Positions 1-7,380 of a stretch of DNA of 11,625 nucleotides are shown one piece after another. The stretch lies in assembly GCA_018065365.1 (NCBI GenBank), contig JAGHTH010000088.1, positions 1-11,625 of the forward strand, written 5' to 3'. Position 1 is the stretch's first letter. The number at the start of each line of letters is the position of its first letter. This DNA comes from Candidatus Coliplasma caballi. GTDB lineage: Bacteria > Bacillota > Clostridia > Oscillospirales > CAG-382. The translations under genes and the position numbers were made by a program. A model generated the notes under the pieces. It was given only the letters and a program-made list of their open reading frames with translations, made no database searches and was not told where the DNA came from.

Positions 1-29
1 GAAAGTATACTTCTAATACAATTCGTCCT

Positions 30-58
30 ATCTTACCATGTGAAAGTGGTTTTGTCAA
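30..58 (-). promoter_or_regulatory. Sigma-A-like promoter firing leftward out of the window
   Basis: On the minus strand, TTGACA (53-58) is followed by a 17-bp spacer and TAAGAT (30-35). This is a perfect -35 box, ideal spacing and a one-mismatch -10 box. The minus strand has no start codon with a ribosome binding site between here and base 1, so the gene it drives must lie beyond the left edge. It sits in the AT-rich gap downstream of the terminator at 475-505, which fits a new leftward transcription unit starting here. Confidence 0.65.
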
Positions 59-470
59 GCATATCCTCTTTATATATAGCGTTCCAAAGAGCCCTGTTTT
101 CACTGCCGCAAAACGATTTCCGGGCGCGTTTTCCGATCCCGATCTGGCAGGAAAATGTAACAGACAATTTTCGTTTCTTTTTATTTGAAAACAAAAGTAT
201 ATCAGAAGAAACCGTATTTATTCAAAAAGTGTTTGCAATTCCATGCAGTTTTCGGGTATGGAGATCAAAACTTTTCGGCATCGCATTTGTCCTTTTCCGC
301 TCTGTATAATTTACGAAATTATGTCAACCATTTCAAAAAGGATGTTTTTCTGACGCATTCCACAAAAAATCCGTTTTATTTTGCACAAAAAAACGGTCTG
401 ATTTTCTACGCTGTGCTCGTTTTTACAAAACATTTGTTCGGTGGTCAAAGAATGTCAAAAATGAGTAATA
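59..470. other. AT-rich intergenic region without a convincing gene
   Basis: This stretch of about 410 bases is visibly richer in A+T than the coding DNA around it. Open frames exist (for example 185-490 on the + strand), but they begin at a TTG without a ribosome binding site and encode compositionally odd peptides with no recognisable motif, so I do not call them. An imperfect hairpin lies at 371-396 (see separate entry). A TATAAT sequence occurs at 305-310 on the + strand but has no good -35 box 16-18 bases upstream. The region may hold a regulatory leader or a small RNA, but nothing in the sequence shows this. Confidence 0.5.
361..396 (-). terminator. Possible second leftward terminator or AT-rich hairpin
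   Basis: CCGTTTT (371-377) pairs with AAAACGG (390-396), with some further A-T pairing inside. On the minus strand the hairpin is followed by ATTTTTTGTG (361-370). It could be a back-up terminator behind the stronger one at 475-505, or the end of an unrecognised small transcript. The stem is mostly A-T, so the call is weak. Confidence 0.3.
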
Positions 471-505
471 AAATAGACTCCGGGCAGTAATTTTGTCCGG
501 AGTCT
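458..505 (-). terminator. Intrinsic terminator of the 546-1481 gene
   Basis: A perfect 9-bp stem, AGACTCCGG (475-483) with CCGGAGTCT (497-505), extends inward by three more pairs (one G-T wobble) around a short loop. On the minus strand the hairpin is followed by ATTTTATTACTCATTTTTG. It lies about 40 bases past the stop codon of the leftward gene at 546, the expected place for its terminator. Confidence 0.8.
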
Positions 506-545
506 TCCTGTTGGTTTGTGTGGAGTCAAAGCAAGCGAAGCGGTT

Positions 546-1481
546 TTAATAGACGATCACGATGAATCCGTCGCTTCCGTTGCCGCTGATTTCGTAGTCG
601 GTCTTCCCCTCGGGGATCGGGATCTGCGTCGTTTCGGCGTCGGACGCCGCGACGTAATAGAGCATACAGGAACGGTCGCCGGTCTTCCCGCCCGCGTCGA
701 ACAGCACCGGGTTTTCATAGGAAGCGTTCGATTTGATCGTGGTAAGGTACTCCTCCAACGAGTAGTGGTATTTGCCCATATACGCGGCGTGGGTGTAACC
801 GACGAAACGGTACAAGCTCTTGGTGCCGGTCTGTCCGGTGTACGCGGATTTCTCGTCGGGATAACGCAGGATATAGCCGTAGGTGTTGCAGTTGTCCGCC
901 AGCCAGGTGAATTTTCCGCTGCCGAGCGTATCGCCGTCGGGATCGGCGGGATACAGCGTCAGCCAAACCGCGTTGCCGGTGGTCAGGTCCGCCTGCCGTT
1001 CCGCGTCGTCGGCGGTCAGTTCGGACGCGGGCGTATATCCTTTGTGCATCACGAGGTTGTTCTTGCCTTTGACGTCAAAAAACGCCTGCGTAAAGTCGTT
1101 GAACGCGTCCATTGCCTGCCCGGAGAGTTTCAACGCGCTGCCGCTTAACCCGAACGTATCGTTCTTTTTGGAATACACGCTGACCAGGTCGGAGGGCGTG
1201 CTTCCGGACGAATTCGCGCGTGTGATCGCGACGAGCCCGTTCAAACGTGAAACGCTTTTGACCTCGGCGTAAACCGTCTGCTGTTCCGGAACGGAACTTT
1301 CTTCTTCCGAACTCTCCTCCACGGAAATTTCGGGCACGGAGGGTTCCTCCGACGAAACACCTTCCCGACTGCTTTTCGGAGAGGTCGCGATCATGATGAT
1401 GACCATAACGACGGCGATCACGATCACGATCGTCGCCATGGACAGATATTCGGTGCGAGGCGGTCTTTTTTTGGTCTCCAT
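546..1481 (-). CDS. Membrane-anchored VanY/LdcB-like (M15B) domain protein, predicted catalytically dead
   Basis: Encodes about 311 aa. I chose the ATG at 1481 because AAAGGA lies 11 bases upstream; the in-frame ATG at 1493 directly abuts that sequence and leaves no spacing. A short basic N-terminus is followed by one membrane helix (about 17-34), a Ser/Glu/Pro-rich linker (about 35-68) and an extracytoplasmic domain. The segments WLADN..YGYILRYP (about 193-208), TG followed by RFVG (215-228) and SLEEYL (241-246) match, from memory, the conserved scaffold of VanY/DacB/LdcB peptidoglycan carboxypeptidases. The catalytic positions do not match. The SxHxxGxAxD motif reads ADLTTGNAVW, with His replaced by Leu166 and Asp by Trp173. 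The ExxH of EPWH reads TKSL, with Thr220 and Leu223. So this is probably a peptidoglycan-binding or regulatory pseudoenzyme rather than a peptidase. A possible promoter is TTTGCA-16-TATATA (1501-1528). The frame is intact, so it is not a decayed gene. Confidence 0.72.
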   Translation of the reverse strand: METKKRPPRTEYLSMATIVIVIAVVMVIIMIATSPKSSREGVSSEEPSVPEISVEESSEEESSVPEQQTVYAEVKSVSRLNGLVAITRANSSGSTPSDLVSVYSKKNDTFGLSGSALKLSGQAMDAFNDFTQAFFDVKGKNNLVMHKGYTPASELTADDAERQADLTTGNAVWLTLYPADPDGDTLGSGKFTWLADNCNTYGYILRYPDEKSAYTGQTGTKSLYRFVGYTHAAYMGKYHYSLEEYLTTIKSNASYENPVLFDAGGKTGDRSCMLYYVAASDAETTQIPIPEGKTDYEISGNGSDGFIVIVY

Positions 1482-1638
1482 GGCGATGGCCATCCTTTCT
1501 TATATAGAGAGAAACTTCCTGCTGCAAACGTCTGTTTTCAAACTGATTCCCCGTTGTTTGAACGGGTGTGTCGGACAATCTGACGAAAAGGCGAAAACCC
1601 GTTTTGCCCTTTCCTCAAAGGATCCGCGCGAGAACAGA

Positions 1639-1668
1639 CCGAGGGAACTCCGTAAAGGGTTCCCTCGG
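1639..1668 (-). terminator. Intrinsic terminator of nifJ
   Basis: A perfect 10-bp inverted repeat, CCGAGGGAAC (1639-1648) and GTTCCCTCGG (1659-1668), with a 10-base loop. It lies about 50 bases past the nifJ stop codon. On the minus strand it is followed by TCTGTTCTC, a poor T-tract, so termination may be incomplete and some read-through into the 546-1481 gene is possible. Confidence 0.65.
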
Positions 1669-1716
1669 ATCTGAACGTCATACTTTCAGGCGATCACGCC
1701 TGTTTTCCGGAAGAAA

Positions 1717-4700
1717 TCAGTCCTGTTCGGACAGTTTCTTCAGTCTCGCGTACTTCGCCTTTGCATCGCCTTCTGCCTTTGCGAACAGAACTTCCGCTCT
1801 CTCCGGGAAGGACTGTGCCAGACGTGCGTAACGGACTTCGGAACGGATGAAATCCTGGTAGCTGCCGGTGGGTTCCTTGGAATCCAGCGCAACTTTACCG
1901 GTTTCGGGGTTGTAACGGAAGGTCTGCCAGTAACCTGCTTCAACGGCTTTCTTCTGCTCTGCAAGGCAGTTCGCCATGCCGCCCTTGACACCGTGCATTT
2001 CGCAGGGTGCGTAGCCGATGATGAGGGAAGGTCCGTGGTATGCTTCCGCTTCGGACAATGCTTTTAAGAACTGGTTCTTGTCGTAGCCCATGCAGACCTG
2101 TGCCACGTAAACGTAGCCGTAGGACATTGCGATTGCCGCAAGGTCTTTCTTCTTCTGCGTCTTACCTGCTGCCGCGAACTGTGCCACGGAGCCGGTAGGA
2201 GTGGACTTGGACGCCTGTCCGCCGGTGTTGGAATATACTTCGGTATCGAAGACGAAGACGTTGATGTCTTCACCGGAAGCGAGCGCGTGATCCACGCCGC
2301 CGAAGCCGATATCGTATGCCCAACCGCCGCCGCCGAAGATCCAGACGGACTTCTTCGCGAGGTAGTCCTTGTATTTGAGAATTTCCGCACGAACGGCAGC
2401 GCACTTCTCGCAAGAGCAGTTCTCGAGCATTTCGACCAATGCTTTTGTTGCTTTTGCGTTTGCTGCGCCGTCTTCCAGCGTGTTCAGGTATGCGTCGATG
2501 ATCGCTTTCTTCGCGTCGTCGGTAACGATCTCGGCAAGTTCTTTCACTTTGCCGATCGCGCGGTTACGCAGCACCTTCTGACCGAGTTCCAGGCCGAGAC
2601 CGTGTTCCGCGTTGTCTTCGAACAGGGAGTTTGCCCAAGCCGGACCCTTGCCGCTTTCACGGTTGACCGTGTAAGGCGTTGCGGGAGCGGAGCCGCCCCA
2701 GATGGACGAACAACCGGTCGCGTTGGAGATATACATTCTTTCGCCGAACAGCTGAGTGATGATTCTCGCGTAAGAGGTTTCCGCGCAGCCCGCGCAGGAG
2801 CCGGAGAATTCAAGCAGCGGCTGTTTGAACTGGCTGCCCTTGACGGTGTTGTTGACCAGTTCGGTCTTCTCCGCGACGTTTGCGACGCAGTAATCGAAGA
2901 CGGGCTGCTGATCGAGCTGGGAAGCCATGCCGACCATGGTCAGCGCGCTCTTGGGAGCGGCGAGTTCCGCTGCTCTCTTTGCGGCTTTCTTGGGATCGTC
3001 CGGGAATTCCTCGTTTGCGGCAGCGGTTGCGTCCTTCAGCGCTTTCGCGGTAACGGGGCAATCCTTGACGCAAAGCGTACAACCCATGCAGTCGAGCGGG
3101 CTGACGGCGATCGTGAATTTATAATCGGTCTTGAGGACGGGCTTCTCGGCGAACTTGGTCGCCGCAGGAGCGTTTGCCGCCTCGTCAGCGGTCATCGCGT
3201 AAGCGCGGATCGCTGCGTGCGGGCAGACGAATGCACAGTTGTTGCACTGGATGCAGTTTGCGGGGTTCCACATCGGAGCGCTCACGGCAACGCCGCGTTT
3301 CTCGTATGCGGAAGCGCCCTGCGGCAGCGTACCGTCCGCGTAATCCAGGAAGGTGGAAACGGGCAGGCGGTCGCCGTTCATCTGACCGACGGGAGCGACG
3401 ATGTTGTTGACGAACTTCACAAGGTCTGCGCGCTTGCCCTGCGCTGCTGCGGGAGCGGCATCGGGAGTAGCGTTCTTCCAGCTGTCCGGAACGCAGACTT
3501 CTTTTGCGGCATCGGCACCTGCGTCGATCGCGGCATAGTTGAGATCGACCATTGCCTGTCCCTTTTTGATGTAAGACTTGTATGCCATCTTCTTGATGTA
3601 TTCGATCGCTTCATCCTTGGGCAGAATGCCTGCAAGGGAGAAGAACGCGGACTGCAGGACGGTGTTCTTGACCTTCGCGTTGCCGATCTGCTTGGTCGCG
3701 ATCGTGGTAGCGTCGATGATGTAGAACTTGACGTTGTTGTTCGCAATGTAGGACTTCACGTCTGCGGGCAGATGTTTGTCGAGTTCTTCCTCTTTCCACT
3801 GGCAGTCGAGCAGGAACGTTCCGCCCGGCTTCACGTCCTGAACGATGTGATAGCCCTTGAGGATATAGGAGGAATTGTGGCACGCCACGAAGTTTGCTTT
3901 CGTGATGTAGTACGGGCTCTTGATGGGCTTGTCGCCGAATCTCAGGTGGGAGATCGTTACGCCGCCGGTCTTCTTGGAGTCGTACTGGAAGTATGCCTGA
4001 ATGAATTTATCGGTATGGTCGCCGATGATCTTGATGGAGTTCTTGTTTGCGCCGACGGTGCCGTCGCCGCCCAGACCCCAGAACTTGCAGGCAATAGTGC
4101 CGGCAGGAGCGGTGTCGGGAGAAACGGTCTCGGGCAGAGAAAGGTTGGTAACGTCATCGACGATGCCGATCGTGAAGCCCTGTTTGGGCTCTTTCTGCGC
4201 GAGGTTCTCGTAAACCGCGAAGATCGACGCGGGCGTGGTATCCTTGGAGCCCAAGCCGTAACGGCCGCCGACCACTTTGATGTCGGTTCTGCCGGTGCGG
4301 TTCAGCGCTGCAACGACGTCGAGGTAGAGCGGCTCGCCCAAGCTGCCGGGTTCCTTGGTTCTGTCCAGAACCGCGATCTTCTTTGCGGAAGCGGGAATTG
4401 CGGCGGCAAGTTTCTCCGCGACGAACGGACGGTACAGACGGACTTTGACCAGACCGACCTTCTCGCCTTTTGCGTTAAGGTAGTCGATGACTTCTTCGGT
4501 AACGTCGCAGACGGAGCCCATCGCAACGATGACTCTGTCGGCATCCGGAGCGCCGTAATAGTTGAACAGATCGTAGTTGGTACCGAGTTTCGCGTTGACT
4601 TTGCCCATGTACTCTTCAACGATCGCCGGGATCTTGTCGTAGTAGGAGTTCGATGCTTCTCTGTGCTGGAAGAAGATATCGCCGTTCTCGGCAGAGCCGT

Positions 4701-5376
4701 GCAGAACGGGATGTTCGGGGTTCAGCGCTCTCTCACGGAACGCCTTGACAGCGTCGAGATCGACCATTTCCTTGAGGTCTTCGTAATCCCACACTTCGAT
4801 CTTCTGGATCTCGTGAGAAGTACGGAAGCCGTCGAAGAAGTTTAAGAACGGAACGCGTCCCTTGATGGTGGACAGGTGTGCGACCGCGCCCAGATCCATG
4901 ATTTCCTGCTGGTTGGATTCAGCCAGCATTGCGAAACCGGTCTGACGGCACGCGTACACGTCGGAATGATCGCCGAAAATGTTCAGCGCGTGCGAAGCCA
5001 CGCATCTTGCGGAGACGTGGATCACGCAGGGAAGCAGTTCGCCGGCGATTTTGTACATATTCGGGATCATCAGGAGCAGGCCCTGAGAAGCCGTGTAGGT
5101 GGTAGTCAGAGCGCCGGACGCGAGAGAGCCGTGAACGGCACCCGCTGCACCTGCCTCGGACTGCATTTCGGTAATCGTTACGCGATCGCCGAAAATGTTT
5201 CTTGCCGGCTCGCCGAAAATGTTCTTATCGGTAGCAGACCAGGTATCGGTTACTTCCACCATAGGGCTGGAAGGAGTGATGGGGTAGATGGCAGCGACTT
5301 CCGTAAACGCGTAGGACACGTGTGCGGCGGCGGTGTTACCATCCATGGAAATCTTTTTTCTTTCCAATTTTGCCAT
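1717..5376 (-). CDS. nifJ: Pyruvate:ferredoxin (flavodoxin) oxidoreductase, single-chain
   Basis: Encodes 1219 aa, full length for the homodimeric single-chain PFOR family (about 1170-1230 aa). The cytoplasmic enzyme oxidises pyruvate with CoA to acetyl-CoA and CO2 and passes two electrons to ferredoxin or flavodoxin. This is a central step of anaerobic energy metabolism. YPITPSSPM (31-39) is the N-terminal pyruvate/TPP-domain signature. Two ferredoxin-type [4Fe-4S] motifs are C708-C711-C714-C718-P and C763-C766-C769-C773-P. The cluster near TPP is bound by C861, C864, C889 and C1095. The TPP-binding segment is around D1044 (DTEVYSNTGG). The start at 5376 has AGGAGG 10 bases upstream and a promoter at 5413-5441. 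It appears monocistronic, with a terminator at 1639-1668. An extra C-x-C-x2-C (987, 989, 992) lies in a linker before the TPP domain; I do not know its role. Confidence 0.98.
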   Translation of the reverse strand: MAKLERKKISMDGNTAAAHVSYAFTEVAAIYPITPSSPMVEVTDTWSATDKNIFGEPARNIFGDRVTITEMQSEAGAAGAVHGSLASGALTTTYTASQGLLLMIPNMYKIAGELLPCVIHVSARCVASHALNIFGDHSDVYACRQTGFAMLAESNQQEIMDLGAVAHLSTIKGRVPFLNFFDGFRTSHEIQKIEVWDYEDLKEMVDLDAVKAFRERALNPEHPVLHGSAENGDIFFQHREASNSYYDKIPAIVEEYMGKVNAKLGTNYDLFNYYGAPDADRVIVAMGSVCDVTEEVIDYLNAKGEKVGLVKVRLYRPFVAEKLAAAIPASAKKIAVLDRTKEPGSLGEPLYLDVVAALNRTGRTDIKVVGGRYGLGSKDTTPASIFAVYENLAQKEPKQGFTIGIVDDVTNLSLPETVSPDTAPAGTIACKFWGLGGDGTVGANKNSIKIIGDHTDKFIQAYFQYDSKKTGGVTISHLRFGDKPIKSPYYITKANFVACHNSSYILKGYHIVQDVKPGGTFLLDCQWKEEELDKHLPADVKSYIANNNVKFYIIDATTIATKQIGNAKVKNTVLQSAFFSLAGILPKDEAIEYIKKMAYKSYIKKGQAMVDLNYAAIDAGADAAKEVCVPDSWKNATPDAAPAAAQGKRADLVKFVNNIVAPVGQMNGDRLPVSTFLDYADGTLPQGASAYEKRGVAVSAPMWNPANCIQCNNCAFVCPHAAIRAYAMTADEAANAPAATKFAEKPVLKTDYKFTIAVSPLDCMGCTLCVKDCPVTAKALKDATAAANEEFPDDPKKAAKRAAELAAPKSALTMVGMASQLDQQPVFDYCVANVAEKTELVNNTVKGSQFKQPLLEFSGSCAGCAETSYARIITQLFGERMYISNATGCSSIWGGSAPATPYTVNRESGKGPAWANSLFEDNAEHGLGLELGQKVLRNRAIGKVKELAEIVTDDAKKAIIDAYLNTLEDGAANAKATKALVEMLENCSCEKCAAVRAEILKYKDYLAKKSVWIFGGGGWAYDIGFGGVDHALASGEDINVFVFDTEVYSNTGGQASKSTPTGSVAQFAAAGKTQKKKDLAAIAMSYGYVYVAQVCMGYDKNQFLKALSEAEAYHGPSLIIGYAPCEMHGVKGGMANCLAEQKKAVEAGYWQTFRYNPETGKVALDSKEPTGSYQDFIRSEVRYARLAQSFPERAEVLFAKAEGDAKAKYARLKKLSEQD

Positions 5377-5412
5377 GTTTATATTACCTCCTGTGTTTTT
5401 ATCACGAATAAC

Positions 5413-5441
5413 ATCATAACACTTTTTTTCGGTTCTGTAAA
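5413..5441 (-). promoter_or_regulatory. nifJ promoter
   Basis: On the minus strand, TTTACA (5436-5441), a 17-bp spacer and TATGAT (5413-5418) each differ from the sigma-A consensus by one base. Transcription would begin near 5406, giving a leader of about 30 bases that contains the AGGAGG ribosome binding site. No operator-like repeat overlaps it. Confidence 0.75.
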
Positions 5442-5471
5442 GGGCTAAAGGGAATTTTTTTCGATTTTTTC

Positions 5472-5508
5472 ACTTTTTTTCAAAAAAGTTTTCCGAAACC
5501 GCGGAAAA
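5472..5508. repeat. Two adjacent AT-rich inverted repeats in the divergent promoter region
   Basis: An ACTTTTTT/AAAAAAGT palindrome (about 5472-5489) directly adjoins TTTTCCG (5489-5495) paired with CGGAAAA (5502-5508). Both lie between the nifJ and yifB promoters, upstream of each -35 box. They do not end any gene, so a terminator role is unlikely. They may be UP-element-like A/T tracts or a regulator site, but the sequence does not decide this. Confidence 0.35.
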
Positions 5509-5527
5509 ATCTTTTGAGGTTTACATT

Positions 5528-5562
5528 TTGTTATTGAAAAACGATGAAAAATATGATAGAAT
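5528..5562 (+). promoter_or_regulatory. yifB promoter (two overlapping candidates)
   Basis: TTGAAA (5534-5539), a 17-bp spacer and TAGAAT (5557-5562) make a good sigma-A promoter. An overlapping alternative is TTGTTA (5528-5533), an 18-bp spacer and TATGAT (5552-5557). Either would start transcription near 5565-5570, about 60 bases ahead of the yifB start codon. It is the only good rightward promoter seen before the yifB gene. Confidence 0.6.
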
Positions 5563-5628
5563 AGATAAGAATGGAAGCAAAATCGAAGCAGAAAGGAGTT
5601 TCCGCCTCCGTCGGCGAGGAAGAAAAAT

Positions 5629-7185
5629 ATGGTACACACCTGTTATTCAGCGGCGCTGAAAGGGCTGGAAGGCCGGATCGTTACGGTGGAAGCAAACTCC
5701 ACGCCCGCAAGCGATCCGAAGTTGGAGATCATCGGTCTTCCCGACACCGCGGTGCGCGAGTCGATTTCCCGCGTCAAGAGCGCGGCACGCGTGATGGGCG
5801 TCAAACTGCTTTCCGGCAGCGTAACGGTCAATCTCGCTCCCGCCGACATCCGCAAGGAAGGCACCGTTTACGATCTGCCGATCCTGTTTTCGCTGCTTCG
5901 CCCCGAGGAACTTGACCGCGCGGACATCACGCGTTCGGTCTTTTTGGGCGAACTTTCCCTCTCCGGAATCCTGCGTCCCGTTCCCGGCGTTCTGCCGATG
6001 GCACTCGCGGCGGCGCAAAACGGTTTCAAATGCCTGTACGTTCCGGAGGAGAACGCCGCCGAGGCGTCCGCCGCACCCGGAATTTCGGTTTTTCCCGTAC
6101 ACGACGTGCGGCAGTTGCTCGATCATCTGCATCACACCAAACTGATCGAGCCCCTGGTTTTCGATGACACGGCGTTCGAACGCGCGACCCTCTCCGGTGT
6201 CGCGGACTTTTCGGAAGTCAAAGGGCAGGAGACCGCCAAAAAGGCGTTGGAACTTGCCGCTGCCGGAATGCACAACGTCATGCTGATCGGCCCGCCCGGC
6301 TCGGGCAAAAGTATGCTGGCGGCGCGTTTGCCGTCCATCCTTCCCCCGCTCACGTTCGACGAAGCGCTCGAAACCTCGGAGGTCTATTCCGTCGCAGGAC
6401 TCGGCTCGGAACTGAACCCGCTGATCGCGACGCGCCCGTTCCGTTCTCCGCACCACACCATTTCGGCGACCGCGCTGGTCGGCGGCGGTACAAAGGTACA
6501 GCCCGGCGAGATCTCGCTTGCACACAACGGCGTGCTGTTTTTAGACGAATTCCCCGAGTTTGATCCGAAATCGAGAGAAACCATGCGGCAGCCGCTCGAA
6601 GAACATCACATCACGATCACGCGCGTTTCCGGCTCGGCGACGTTCCCGTGTTCCTTTATGCTGATCGCCGCGATGAACCCCTGCCCGTGCGGATATTTCG
6701 GGCATCCGTCCCGTCCCTGCGTCTGCTCGCCGAAAGCAAAGCAGAATTATCTGTCCCGCGTGTCCGGCCCCGTGCTCGACCGCATCGACATTCAGGTGGA
6801 GGTCGGAGCGCTGAATTTTTCCGATCTGGACACCGCGATCGCGAGCGAGCCCAGCTCCGTCATTCGCGCGCGTGTCGAAAAAGCGCAGGAATTTGCCAAA
6901 TCGCGTTTTGCGGGCGAAACGCTCCGCACCGGCGCGCCGCTGCTGTTCAACGCGCACATGGAGCCGCAGCACCTCGAAAAATATTGCGTACTGACCTCCG
7001 ACGCGCGTTCGCTGCTCGGCGCGGCGTTCGACCGTCTCGGACTCTCCGCGAGAGGTTACACAAGACTCTTGAAAGTCGCGCGGACCGTCGCCGATTTTGA
7101 GTCCAGCGACCTCATCGGCAAGCAGCACGTTGCGACCGCGATCCGTATGAGAAGCTTGGATCGAAAGTATTTCGGCGCACAGTAG
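5629..7185 (+). CDS. yifB: YifB/ComM family Mg-chelatase-like AAA+ ATPase
   Basis: Encodes 518 aa, the usual length for the family. ComM, the characterised member, is a hexameric DNA helicase that promotes branch migration during natural transformation in proteobacteria; a similar role here is inference from family membership. The N-terminal ChlI-like domain (about 1-180) has the typical SAALKGLEG, IGLPDTAVRESISRVKSA and VNLAPADIRKEG segments. The Mg-chelatase AAA+ core follows, with Walker A GPPGSGKS (221-228) and Walker B VLFLDEF (302-308). A Cys-rich NPCPCG motif begins at N350, with further cysteines in RPCVCS. The C-terminal YifB domain follows. The start at 5629 has GAGGAA 7 bases upstream. 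In many Firmicutes yifB sits beside dprA; here neither neighbour is a competence gene. Confidence 0.96.
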   Translation: MVHTCYSAALKGLEGRIVTVEANSTPASDPKLEIIGLPDTAVRESISRVKSAARVMGVKLLSGSVTVNLAPADIRKEGTVYDLPILFSLLRPEELDRADITRSVFLGELSLSGILRPVPGVLPMALAAAQNGFKCLYVPEENAAEASAAPGISVFPVHDVRQLLDHLHHTKLIEPLVFDDTAFERATLSGVADFSEVKGQETAKKALELAAAGMHNVMLIGPPGSGKSMLAARLPSILPPLTFDEALETSEVYSVAGLGSELNPLIATRPFRSPHHTISATALVGGGTKVQPGEISLAHNGVLFLDEFPEFDPKSRETMRQPLEEHHITITRVSGSATFPCSFMLIAAMNPCPCGYFGHPSRPCVCSPKAKQNYLSRVSGPVLDRIDIQVEVGALNFSDLDTAIASEPSSVIRARVEKAQEFAKSRFAGETLRTGAPLLFNAHMEPQHLEKYCVLTSDARSLLGAAFDRLGLSARGYTRLLKVARTVADFESSDLIGKQHVATAIRMRSLDRKYFGAQ

Positions 7186-7195
7186 TTTACATAAC

Positions 7196-7316
7196 TTATC
7201 CGCGATTTTGGTGGATAAGTCGGTGGACAATGTGGATAACTTCCCCGTTTTTGCCCGGTTTTCAATGGTTTGCACCGCCCGACTGTCCACGCCTATGCGG
7301 AAAAGTCGGTGGAAAA
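7196..7316. promoter_or_regulatory. Cluster of DnaA-box-like 9-mers
   Basis: The gap after yifB holds one perfect DnaA box, TTATCCACA (minus strand, 7231-7239). Near-matches on the minus strand are TTATCCACC (7210-7218), TTGTCCACC (7222-7230) and TTTTCCACC (7308-7316); TTATCCGCG (7196-7204) lies on the plus strand. Read on the + strand these are four GTGGANAA units, three of them at 9-12 base intervals. ACTTATCC (7194-7201) and GGATAAGT (7213-7220) also form an inverted pair. DnaA binding or titration is an inference from motif matching. No dnaA or dnaN and no AT-rich unwinding element are present, so a chromosomal origin is not supported. Confidence 0.45.
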
Positions 7317-7331
7317 CTCGGTTTCGGTGTT

Positions 7332-7351
7332 CATAATGCGTTTGCATTATG
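7332..7351. repeat. Perfect 8-bp inverted repeat upstream of 7381 gene
   Basis: CATAATGC (7332-7339) and GCATTATG (7344-7351) are perfect inverted repeats around a 4-base GTTT spacer, 29 bases before the ATG at 7381. No T-tract follows, so it is not a terminator. Its left half contains CATAAT, a plausible -10 box, so the repeat could be an operator overlapping a promoter, or a hairpin in the leader. Confidence 0.5.
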
Positions 7352-7380
7352 TCAAATTCAAGGAAAGGAAACGTTCGCAA

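Noticed and set aside
40..490. Two small + strand frames in the AT-rich left gap
   Set aside because: The 185 frame starts at a TTG with no ribosome binding site, neither shows family motifs, and the end of one runs into a terminator hairpin.
516..1148. 210-codon + strand frame opposite the VanY-like gene
   Set aside because: Shadow of the leftward gene: no ribosome binding site, no domain, and it overlaps a gene with clear signal anchor and domain features.
1550..1566. Hairpin CCCGTT/AACGGG upstream of the 546-1481 gene
   Set aside because: Only six pairs and no T-tract or known leader motif. Too weak to call a regulatory element.
2287..4845. An 852-codon open frame on the + strand, antisense to nifJ
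   Set aside because: It lies wholly within nifJ on the opposite strand. Its translation has no recognisable domain and is rich in Val, Arg, Asp and Gly, as expected from reading a codon-biased gene backwards. nifJ explains this region completely.
7194..7220. Terminator after yifB
   Set aside because: ACTTATCC and GGATAAGT can pair, but the loop is 11 bases and no T-tract follows on either strand.
7196..7316. Chromosomal replication origin
   Set aside because: DnaA-like boxes are present, but there is no neighbouring dnaA, dnaN, rpmH or recF and no AT-rich unwinding region.
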